Below are positions 7,691-13,909 of a stretch of DNA of 14,486 nt, piece after piece. The notes below the pieces were generated by a model. It was not told the origin of the DNA, made no database searches, and saw only the letters and a program-made list of their open reading frames with translations. Within the stretch, counting starts at the first letter, position 1; every line of letters starts with the position of its first letter. A program made the translations under genes and the position numbers. The stretch is from Nitrococcus sp. (GTDB taxonomy: Bacteria; Pseudomonadota; Gammaproteobacteria; Nitrococcales; Nitrococcaceae), in assembly GCA_030452365.1 (NCBI GenBank), contig JAKDMK010000018.1, positions 1 through 14,486 of the forward strand, given 5' to 3'.

Positions 7691-8158
7691 GTGACGAAGA
7701 CGCTGTTGGCCGCAATCAGTCTGCTCGCTTTAACGGTGGTCCATCATCTTTACGGTGCGGCAATCTACGCCACGCCGTGGCGACACCACGTTGCGTTGAT
7801 CGCCCTGCCGGTTTTATTTGTTCTGATCTTGGCCTATGGCATACATCGATGGCGTCCGTCATCGTTCATCGGTCGGAGTTTTATGTGGGTCTTCATCGTC
7901 CTGACGCTTTTGGTCCCCGTTGCCTGGATTGGCCTATTCGAAGGTGGCTATAACCATGTGCTAAAGAATGCGCTGTTTTTTGCTGGACTGCCTCGCGCCA
8001 CCTTCGATCGGCTGTTTCCTCCGCCGGCTTATGAGCTGCCCAATGATTTATGGTTTGAGGTAACGGGTGTTCTGCAGTTCTTTATTGCTCTTTATGTGGT
8101 CTACTGCCTGCTCGGTTTGTGGAAGGAGCGGCGCGGTGGAGGGTGCAAAAGAAGGTGA
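7691..8158 (+). CDS. Small integral membrane protein of unknown function
   Basis: I do not recognise a named family. From GTG 7691 it has 155 residues; an ATG at 7646 would give 170. Four hydrophobic segments are visible at about 4-24, 34-51, 64-83 and 124-143, so it should sit in the inner membrane. Conserved-looking polar features include HHLYGAAIYATPWRHH (18-33) at the end of helix 1 and EGGYNH (84-89) after helix 3, which put several His residues and a Glu in loops. That could be a metal or heme site, but this is speculation. A soluble segment PRATFDRLFPPPAYELPND separates helices 3 and 4, and the C-terminus is basic (KERRGGGCKRR), probably cytoplasmic. It is transcribed divergently from the P460-family gene and ends 17 nt before the convergent DUF29 gene. 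Confidence 0.75.
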   Translation: MTKTLLAAISLLALTVVHHLYGAAIYATPWRHHVALIALPVLFVLILAYGIHRWRPSSFIGRSFMWVFIVLTLLVPVAWIGLFEGGYNHVLKNALFFAGLPRATFDRLFPPPAYELPNDLWFEVTGVLQFFIALYVVYCLLGLWKERRGGGCKRR

Positions 8159-8175
8159 GCGTTTTAGCCGCTTGA

Positions 8176-8637
8176 TCAGCGACTACTGAGGGCGGTGGGA
8201 TCCTGCGTCATGATCAAATCAAGCCGCCAGGGGCAGCGCTTGGGAAAGGTCGATTGCGGCAGACCCGTTTCGTCCGCTGCGGCGCCGCGGGCCTTCTCGT
8301 AGGCTTTGGGCAGATACTTCGGCATGTCCGAGTTAAGGCTCGGCGAGTCTTCCAGAACAACGTCGATTGCGACCCTCGCATTGCTAATGGAGGCGCGCCA
8401 GATCTGACTGCGCTGATCGCTCTGGTAGTGCCACTTGAGCAGGTGGACAAGCAGGACGACCAAGTGGCTTCTAACCGCGCGTCGCTCGCTCCGGCCCATA
8501 TCCTCAAGCTCCTCGGCCAGCGCATCTTGGTCTATTTGACCCCAGGCGCCGCTGCGTACGGCGCGCGCGGTCTCAAGGAGCCACTCGTAGTAATCGCGTT
8601 CGCCATGCTCGGCGGGAAACCTTGCCGTGCTGGTCAT
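8176..8637 (-). CDS. DUF29 domain-containing protein
   Basis: The 153-residue protein is DUF29 almost end to end. It begins with YYEWLLETARAVRSGAW (16-32), then DALAEELEDMGRSERRAVRSHL (38-59), the LLVHLLKWHYQ block (62-72), SQIWRASISNAR, a DSPSL element, and the ending ETGLPQSTFPKRCPW. It looks cytosolic, helical and without membrane segments. The family is common in cyanobacteria and purple sulfur-type gammaproteobacteria, often in several copies, and has no firmly established function; I do not assign one. It lies downstream of cynS on the same strand but is separated from it by 143 nt with a strong hairpin, so it is probably a separate unit. It is convergent with the membrane-protein gene. 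Confidence 0.88.
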   Translation of the reverse strand: MTSTARFPAEHGERDYYEWLLETARAVRSGAWGQIDQDALAEELEDMGRSERRAVRSHLVVLLVHLLKWHYQSDQRSQIWRASISNARVAIDVVLEDSPSLNSDMPKYLPKAYEKARGAAADETGLPQSTFPKRCPWRLDLIMTQDPTALSSR

Positions 8638-8737
8638 GAGCTAGTCAGCTGCTTGCCCCTTGGGCCTCAAGATAGCACGCGGAGCGCCCTCGGCACAGAA
8701 AGCCCGTATTGTCAAATGGGCAACGAGGCCTGTGAGC

Positions 8738-8772
8738 GGCCCCATCGGCGTCGGTGTCTGTCCGATGGGGCC
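8738..8772 (-). terminator. Strong hairpin just downstream of cynS
   Basis: GGCCCCATCGG (8738-8748) and CCGATGGGGCC (8762-8772) form a perfect 11-bp GC-rich stem with a 13-nt loop. It starts 8 nt after the cynS stop codon on the - strand. No T-run follows in the - direction, so it may be a rho-assisted terminator or a 3'-end stabilising structure rather than a canonical intrinsic terminator. It insulates cynS from the DUF29 gene. Confidence 0.6.
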
Positions 8773-8780
8773 TCATACAG

Positions 8781-9224
8781 TTACCAACGCTTGTAGGGCA
8801 GGAACTTGCCGTTAAAGGTTAGCACCACCCGATCTCCCTTAGGGTCCTTCTCTACATCCACGTCAATGGTGAAGTCGATGGCGCTCATGATGCCATCGCC
8901 GAATTTCTCCTGAACGACTTGCTTTACGCTCTCTCCGTAGACCGTCATGATTTCGTAGAGGCGATAGATGAGCGGGTCGCGCGGCACGATGTCCTTGCCG
9001 CTGCCCTTGAGGGCGCGTTCTTGCAGTGCCGCGACTACATCACTGGAAAGGGCTAGGGTATTGCAAAGCTCTTGGGCCAGATCCGCCGGCATACTGCTCT
9101 CGCCCAGACAGGCCGAGGCCGTCCACACGGGCGACATGCCAATCGTCTGCGCGATCTGCTCCCATGTCATCCCCTTTTTCGCTTTGGCGTCGAGAATCGT
9201 TGCGCGCATGGTTTGCTTGTCCAT
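8781..9224 (-). CDS. cynS: Cyanate hydratase (cyanase)
   Basis: Cyanase converts cyanate and bicarbonate to carbamate and CO2; carbamate then yields ammonia and a second CO2. The enzyme is a cytosolic homodecamer. The start at 9224 gives 147 residues (E. coli 156) and is chosen for the AGGAG site 7 nt upstream; the frame could extend to 9314 but with unrelated sequence. The N-terminal helical DNA-binding-like domain is at about 1-75 (MTWEQIAQTIGMSPVWTASACLG). The C-terminal catalytic domain contains DPLIYRLYEIMTVYG with Arg88 and Glu91, and FGDGIMSAIDF with Ser114. These match E. coli Arg96, Glu99 and Ser122 at a constant offset of 8. Unlike the E. coli cynTSX operon, no carbonic anhydrase or transporter gene adjoins it. 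It may serve detoxification or nitrogen supply. Confidence 0.96.
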   Translation of the reverse strand: MDKQTMRATILDAKAKKGMTWEQIAQTIGMSPVWTASACLGESSMPADLAQELCNTLALSSDVVAALQERALKGSGKDIVPRDPLIYRLYEIMTVYGESVKQVVQEKFGDGIMSAIDFTIDVDVEKDPKGDRVVLTFNGKFLPYKRW

Positions 9225-9621
9225 GGTGTGGCTCCTGTTGCGTGTACTATTTGATAAGCATCGCGGTTTGCCTTGGCTGAGTCGCCCGGCTAAGTAAATG
9301 CAATCAAATGTCATGCCAGCCGCTGGGTATTAGCTTGCGCGCCCGCGGGCCGCTGCAACCGACCGAGACATCGCCCGGAGGGCGTGTTCAGAACGCGTTG
9401 TTTTGCACCCGACCGGTGCTGTCATGCACCGACATGGGTCAGGCGGCGCCGTCGCGCAAGGCCCGTCGGCTATCCATAATTTCGGGTGCCGTTAGTTTCA
9501 GCATAGACTGGATATTCCGTTGGCTTGAGCCGTTTTTGCGAGGAGTCGGCTAAGAACCGAGGCCGGTGGGTCGCGGTCAGTTTAGATTGCAGCGCCGGCA
9601 TGAGAGCAGAGAGGAAGGCAG
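9225..9621. other. Intergenic region between divergent cynS and kynA
   Basis: These 397 nt hold the cynS leader (AGGAG complement at 9232-9236) and the kynA ribosome site (GAGGAAGG at 9611-9618). A small perfect stem, CGGTGC/GCACCG, sits near 9415-9432. An 81-codon + strand frame (9308-9553) has no recognisable sequence or ribosome site and is not called. No confident promoter was seen. Confidence 0.5.
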
Positions 9622-10488
9622 ATGAGCAGGATCGGCCAGGGTTCAGATACACACACACGGGCCGTCGATATTGGCGACGAGGAATTTCACTGGGATTTCA
9701 GTAAAGAGATGTCCTACGGGCAGTACCTCTGCCTGGATCGCCTACTGGACTGCCAAAAGCCGCGTTCGTCGCAGCACGACGAGATGCTGTTTATTACCAT
9801 TCACCAGGCCAGCGAGCTTTGGATGAAGCTCATTGTCTTCGAGCTTTGCGCCGCGTTGCGCTGCGTGCGCGAGGATCGGCTCGGGCCGGCGTTCAAGACG
9901 CTTGCGCGGGTCGCGGGGATTCAGCGCCAGCTCATTCAGTCCTGGAGCGTTCTCGCGACATTGACCCCTACCGACTACTCGAGCTTCCGCGATGCGCTCG
10001 GCCACAGCTCGGGCTTTCAGTCCTATCAGTACCGGCTGATCGAATTTCTGCTGGGCAACAAGAACCGCCGCATGATCGAGGTCCATCGCAATGATCCCGC
10101 CGTGTATGTTCGGCTCGAGCAGGTGCTGGAGCGCCCGAGCCTCTACGACGAGACTCTCAGGCTGCTCGATCGCCGCGGTCTGCGGCTGCCCTCGGCAAAG
10201 ATCGAGCGGGACTGGAGCGAGCCCTACGAGGCCGATGCGGCGGTCGAGGCCGCCTGGCAAAGCGTCTACCACAACGTGGAGGACCACTGGGACCTCTATG
10301 AACTCGCGGAGAAGCTGGTTGATCTAGAGCACGCCTTTCAGTGTTGGCGCTTCGAGCATATGAAAACCGTAGAGCGCATCATCGGCTTCAAGCGCGGCAC
10401 TGGGGGCTCCTCGGGTGTCGGCTACCTGAAGAAAGTACTGGATTTGCGCTTCTTTCCCGAGCTATGGACGGTGCGCACTCGGCTATAG
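9622..10488 (+). CDS. kynA: Tryptophan 2,3-dioxygenase
   Basis: TDO is a cytosolic heme enzyme that inserts O2 into L-tryptophan to give N-formylkynurenine, the entry step of the kynurenine pathway. The 288-residue length is normal for bacterial TDO. Key residues follow the X. campestris enzyme at a constant offset of 6: Phe57 and His61 in FITIHQASELWMK, Tyr119 and Arg123 in DYSSFRDALGHSSGFQS, Ser130, the heme-ligand His246 in RFEHMKTVERIIG, and Thr260 in KRGTGGSSGV. GAGGAAGG lies a few bases before the ATG. The pathway continues with kynU 2 kb downstream, but the formamidase gene that usually lies between or beside them is not in the window, and a toxin-antitoxin pair follows directly. Confidence 0.97.
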   Translation: MSRIGQGSDTHTRAVDIGDEEFHWDFSKEMSYGQYLCLDRLLDCQKPRSSQHDEMLFITIHQASELWMKLIVFELCAALRCVREDRLGPAFKTLARVAGIQRQLIQSWSVLATLTPTDYSSFRDALGHSSGFQSYQYRLIEFLLGNKNRRMIEVHRNDPAVYVRLEQVLERPSLYDETLRLLDRRGLRLPSAKIERDWSEPYEADAAVEAAWQSVYHNVEDHWDLYELAEKLVDLEHAFQCWRFEHMKTVERIIGFKRGTGGSSGVGYLKKVLDLRFFPELWTVRTRL

Positions 10489-10564
10489 GGGCTGGGCAGA
10501 CCAGAGCAACTCATGCCGAGAGTACAAGTGAGCGGCCGTGATCGTAATTCTAGCCATGATGTCC

Positions 10565-10587
10565 TATATTGGTCGGACAGTTGTCCG
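10565..10587 (+). promoter_or_regulatory. Candidate promoter and operator of the xre-res module
   Basis: TATATT at 10565-10570 resembles a -10 box. Four bases later lies the perfect inverted repeat CGGACA-GT-TGTCCG (10574-10587), which runs into the GGAGG ribosome site of the antitoxin gene. Antitoxins of this family repress their own operon by binding inverted repeats over the promoter, so this palindrome is the natural operator candidate. No good -35 box was found. Confidence 0.5.
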
Positions 10588-10599
10588 GAGGGCGGGGCC

Positions 10600-11037
10600 A
10601 TGCTGGAAGCGAATATCGTCACCGTGCTGGGCGGGCCGCGCGCCTTGGGCCGCGCGGTTCACAACCAACTTGATTTGGCGGACCTCATCGCCGGCGGAAT
10701 TCCCAATTGTGCCGCGTTGAGCCTTCGCCGGCGGTTGCATTTCACCGAACAGGAGCTCGCCAACAGCCTGGGTGTGAGCGCGAAGACCTTGCGAAGGGCA
10801 GCAGCCCGGCGGCCGGCGCGGCTAACGCCTGCGCAGGGGGACCGCCTCTATCGGCTAGCGCGTATCGTCGCCATGGCGGAAGAGGTCTTTGAGGACATGG
10901 AGCGGGCTTATCGCTGGCTACGGGAGCCGCAGCGCGGCCTCGGCGAGCGCGTGCCGCTGTCTTTGCTTATCACCGAGGCCGGTGCCCGCGAAGTGGAAGA
11001 CCTCTTGGGCCGCATCGAATACGGCATCTTTAGTTAG
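10600..11037 (+). CDS. Xre/MbcA/ParS-type antitoxin with DUF2384 toxin-binding domain
   Basis: This is the antitoxin partner of the following RES toxin. I start it at ATG 10600 (145 residues) because GGAGG lies 8 nt upstream; an in-frame ATG at 10513 would put the likely promoter and palindrome inside the gene. Residues 40-70 (LSLRRRLHFTEQELANSLGVSAKTLRRA) form an Xre-type helix-turn-helix. Residues about 80-115 (GDRLYRLARIVAMAEEVF) are the linking helices. The C-terminal part from about 117 (GERVPLSLLITEAGAREVEDLLGRIEYG) is the MbcA/ParS toxin-binding domain, which covers the RES active site. It ends 25 nt before the toxin ATG, the usual antitoxin-first order. A role as transcriptional autorepressor is inferred from the family. 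Confidence 0.93.
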   Translation: MLEANIVTVLGGPRALGRAVHNQLDLADLIAGGIPNCAALSLRRRLHFTEQELANSLGVSAKTLRRAAARRPARLTPAQGDRLYRLARIVAMAEEVFEDMERAYRWLREPQRGLGERVPLSLLITEAGAREVEDLLGRIEYGIFS

Positions 11038-11062
11038 GGTTCGTTAACGCCTCTCAGGATCA

Positions 11063-11530
11063 ATGGCAGTCACCGTTTGGCGTCTGGTCAAGGCGCGGTA
11101 TGCGGATCGGCCTTTGGACGGCGAAGGGGCGCGCCGTTTCGGTGGGCGCTGGAATGCTCGGGGTACGCCCATGGTATACCTGGGCGGAAGCCTGTCTCTT
11201 GCGGCGCTCGAGATCTTTGTGCACGTTAGCAGTGACGATAGTCGCTTGTCCTTCGTCGCCATTCCTGTTGAGGTGCCGGACGGCGTTGCCGTTGAGGCCT
11301 TAGAGGAAACACGGCTTCCCCCTGCCTGGCGGGAAGAGCCGCCGCCGGATGACTGTAAGCGGCTTGGCAGCGAGTGGGTCGCGGCGGGGCGCACTGCGCT
11401 GCTGCGCGTGCCGTCGGTGATTGTGCCCGAGGAGCATAATTACCTGCTGAATCCGACTCACGCGGATGCGGCCAGGCTGCGGGTGGGTAAGACACGGCCG
11501 TTCGGCTTCGACAAGCGCATGTGGAAATAA
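11063..11530 (+). CDS. RES-domain toxin (NAD+-degrading)
   Basis: RES toxins such as MbcT of M. tuberculosis and the Xre-RES systems of Pseudomonas and Photorhabdus deplete cellular NAD+ by phosphorolysis or hydrolysis, stopping growth. The 155-residue length is typical. The residues that name the family are present: Arg29 in RFGGRWN, Glu50 in LAALEIFVH and Ser118 in VPSVIVPEEHNYLLNP, along with Tyr39 in MVYLGG. The protein is intact, starts with VWRLVKARYAD as many RES proteins do, and ends with PFGFDKRMWK. AGGA lies only 3 nt before the ATG, suggesting weak initiation or coupling to the antitoxin. It ends 20 nt before the convergent asparaginase gene. Stability, defence or persistence roles cannot be told apart here. 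Confidence 0.93.
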   Translation: MAVTVWRLVKARYADRPLDGEGARRFGGRWNARGTPMVYLGGSLSLAALEIFVHVSSDDSRLSFVAIPVEVPDGVAVEALEETRLPPAWREEPPPDDCKRLGSEWVAAGRTALLRVPSVIVPEEHNYLLNPTHADAARLRVGKTRPFGFDKRMWK

Positions 11531-11550
11531 TCCGCGATTGGGCGAATCGG

Positions 11551-12462
11551 TCAACTCGCTGCCCGCGCGATACGGATGGACGCTTGCAGAGCGGTCTTTA
11601 TCTCTCCTCCATGCTCGATCCAGCCACAGCGCAAAGATGCGCTCGACGCCGCGGTGGCGATTTTCCCGATCCTATCGACCAGAATGAAACCGCCGTTGCC
11701 ATTAACCTTTGAGACCAGAGTTTCAATTGCGGCCCGCGCCGCCGCGTGCGCATCGAAGTTTTGGCGGCTGATCAAAAAGCAGACCTGTGCGGCCAGGGCC
11801 GTGCGCATGAAATCCTCCCCCCACCCCGTACAGGAAACCGCGCAGCCGTCATTGTCGGCATAATTACCGGCGCCGATGAGCGGGCTGTCACCTACGCGCC
11901 CCGGCAGCTTGTCCACTTGGCCCCCGGTGGAGGTGGCGGCCGCCAGATCGCCATGGCGGTCCCGGGCAACGGCACCGACCGTGCCGTACGCATCCTTGTC
12001 AGTCGTGGCGTGCTTGCGCCAGCCCTCCTGAAAGTAGGTCTGGCTGGCGCTCGCAAGGCGGTTCGCCGCGGCGAACTCGGCGGCGCCTCGGCCGGCAAGC
12101 ATGACGTGGGCGGTTTGATCCATGATTCGGCGCGCCAGTTCGACCGGATTGCGTATATTATCGACATTAGTCACCGCGCCGGCCTTGAGCGTGCGCCCGT
12201 CCATCACGCTTGCCTCGAGCTCGAAGCGCCCGGCGCAGTTGGGAACGGCGCCATAGCCCGCGTTATAGAGCGGGTCATCCTCGAGCAGCCGGGTGCAATG
12301 TACGACCGTGTCCAGGGCCGTGCCGCCAGCATCGAGCAGGGCGCGGCCTTGCGTAAGAACGCCTCGCAGGCTGTACTCGATGAGCGCTTCCCTGGATGAT
12401 TGTTGGCGATGGTTGCCTGCGCCACCGTGGATGGCGATGCTGTAGCTAGGCTGAGTGGTCAT
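11551..12462 (-). CDS. Isoaspartyl peptidase / L-asparaginase, plant-type Ntn hydrolase
   Basis: Enzymes of this family hydrolyse beta-aspartyl dipeptides and L-asparagine. The precursor cuts itself to expose an N-terminal threonine nucleophile. Here the cut site is Gly160-Thr161 in YGTVGAVARD, followed by DLAAATSTGGQVDKLPGRVGDSPLIGAGNYAD, the hallmark of the beta subunit. The N-terminal half has IAIHGGAG (9-16) and NAGYGAVPNCAGRFELEASVMDG. At 303 residues it is slightly shorter than E. coli IaaA (321); the C-terminal end after GNGGFILVD (TAASSASLRCGWIEHGGEI) is typical in outline. It is divergent from kynU with 99 nt between starts, and convergent with the RES toxin. A true asparaginase preference cannot be read from sequence. 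Confidence 0.93.
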   Translation of the reverse strand: MTTQPSYSIAIHGGAGNHRQQSSREALIEYSLRGVLTQGRALLDAGGTALDTVVHCTRLLEDDPLYNAGYGAVPNCAGRFELEASVMDGRTLKAGAVTNVDNIRNPVELARRIMDQTAHVMLAGRGAAEFAAANRLASASQTYFQEGWRKHATTDKDAYGTVGAVARDRHGDLAAATSTGGQVDKLPGRVGDSPLIGAGNYADNDGCAVSCTGWGEDFMRTALAAQVCFLISRQNFDAHAAARAAIETLVSKVNGNGGFILVDRIGKIATAASSASLRCGWIEHGGEIKTALQASIRIARAAS

Positions 12463-12561
12463 GTTCGCTCTTTACATGCTTGCCGCGATGGCCCCAAATT
12501 CTAGAGATTATCAAGGCGCGGCGATCCAAGGTGGATTGGCGGTGGTACGGGAGCTTGGCTG

Positions 12562-13803
12562 ATGCCCAGACTATCCCGGGATGATTGCGAGCGCCTTGAC
12601 TCTACCGATGCGCTCGGCGCATTTCGCAACCGCTTTGAGCTGCCGGGCGGCATCGTCTATCTCGACGGCAATTCGCTCGGGGCATTGCCGGCCGGGACCC
12701 GGCGGCGCCTCGATGATCTCTTGCGGGAGCAATGGGGCAACGATCTCATCCGATCGTGGAACCGTCACGACTGGATTGGCATGCCGCGGCGCATCGGCGC
12801 CAAGATCGCGCGCCTTATCGGTGCCGACGATGACGAGGTGATTGTTGCCGATTCGACTTCGATCAACCTCTTCAAGCTGCTTGCGGCGGCGCTGCGCCTG
12901 CGCCCGAAGCGCAAGGTGATCGTCTCCGAGCGCGGCAATTTCCCGACGGATCTCTACATTATTCAGGGGCTCATCAGCCTGCTCGACCAAGGCCATGAGC
13001 TGCGCCTGGTAGACGCTGACGAGTTGCCCTCTGCGCTGGACGCCGAGGTCGCGGCGTTGCTGCTGACCCAGGTCGATTACCGCTGCGGGCGTCTGCACGA
13101 TCTCACGGCCATGACGCGCCAGGCGCGGACAAACGGCATTCTCACGCTTTGGGATCTAAGCCACAGCGCCGGTGCAATGCCAATCGAGCTCAATGCGGCC
13201 GGCGCGGACATGGCGGTCGGCTGCGGTTACAAATATCTCAACGGCGGCCCCGGCGCGCCGGCCTATCTTTTCATCGCCCGACGACACCAGGGCGATGTGC
13301 AGCCGGCGATTGCCGGCTGGATGGGTCATGCGGCGCCGTTCGAATTCGCGCCGGATTATCGTCCGGCCCCCGGGATCGAGCGCCATCTCGCCGGGACACC
13401 GCCGGTGCTGGGGCTCGCGGCGCTGGAGGTCGGGGTCGATTTGCTGCTCGATGCGGATTTGCACCTGGTGCGCGAGAAGTCCCGGCGCCTCGGGGATCTC
13501 TGTCTGCGATTGGTCGAGCAGGAATGCGCCGCCTTCGGCGTCGAGCGCGCCTGTCCGCGTGACTCGGCGCTGCGCGGCAGCCAGGTCGCGTTTCGGCATC
13601 CGCAGGGCTATGCCATCACCCAGGCGCTGATCGCCAAGGGCGTAATCGGTGATTTTCGCGCCCCCGATATCCTGCGTTTCGGCTTTGCGCCGCTTTATCT
13701 GCGCTACGTCGATGTTTGGGACGCGGTCGCCGCCCTGCACCGGGTTATGCGCAACAAGGCCTGGGACAGGCCCGAGTTCAAGCACAAGGCGAGCGTCACC
13801 TGA
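12562..13803 (+). CDS. kynU: Kynureninase
   Basis: Kynureninase is a PLP enzyme that cleaves L-kynurenine (or 3-hydroxykynurenine) to anthranilate (or 3-hydroxyanthranilate) and alanine. The 413-residue length matches the P. fluorescens enzyme (416). Features include VYLDGNSLGALP (32-43), SWNRHDWIGMP (65-75), the PLP-phosphate loop ADSTSINLFKLL (about 96-107), Asp198 in WDLSHSAG and the Schiff-base Lys224 in GCGYKYLNGGPGAP. Near the C-terminus are VIGDFRAPDILRFGFAPLY and YVDVWDAV, both strongly conserved in the family. GGAG lies about 10 nt before the ATG. With kynA in the window and no visible kynB or 3-hydroxylase gene, an anthranilate route is the simpler reading, but NAD+ synthesis is not excluded. 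Confidence 0.97.
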   Translation: MPRLSRDDCERLDSTDALGAFRNRFELPGGIVYLDGNSLGALPAGTRRRLDDLLREQWGNDLIRSWNRHDWIGMPRRIGAKIARLIGADDDEVIVADSTSINLFKLLAAALRLRPKRKVIVSERGNFPTDLYIIQGLISLLDQGHELRLVDADELPSALDAEVAALLLTQVDYRCGRLHDLTAMTRQARTNGILTLWDLSHSAGAMPIELNAAGADMAVGCGYKYLNGGPGAPAYLFIARRHQGDVQPAIAGWMGHAAPFEFAPDYRPAPGIERHLAGTPPVLGLAALEVGVDLLLDADLHLVREKSRRLGDLCLRLVEQECAAFGVERACPRDSALRGSQVAFRHPQGYAITQALIAKGVIGDFRAPDILRFGFAPLYLRYVDVWDAVAALHRVMRNKAWDRPEFKHKASVT

Positions 13804-13909
13804 CGCATCGCTTGCTTATGGTCCGGATCGCGTGTCACACGGGTCAGTGGTTTGACAATGGGATCGACCTTAGACGGGCAGGTCAAACGATAATGTCTAT
13901 ATCAAATCA

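Noticed and set aside
9308..9553. 81-codon + strand frame upstream of kynA
   Set aside because: No ribosome site, no recognisable domain, and it sits in the divergent cynS-kynA promoter region.
11746..12399. 217-codon + strand frame
   Set aside because: It is antisense to the isoaspartyl peptidase, which has full family motifs; long shadow frames are common in GC-rich DNA.
13156..13785. 209-codon - strand frame
   Set aside because: It is antisense to kynureninase and has no recognisable motif.
13793..13806. GCGTCA-CC-TGACGC palindrome over the kynU stop codon
   Set aside because: Too short, without a T-run, and partly dictated by coding sequence; not enough for a terminator call.
13850..13888. 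GTTTGAC/GTCAAAC inverted repeat and a TTGACA-like box after kynU
   Set aside because: Arms are only 7 bp with a 25-nt loop, no -10 box lies at proper spacing, and the region is between convergent genes.
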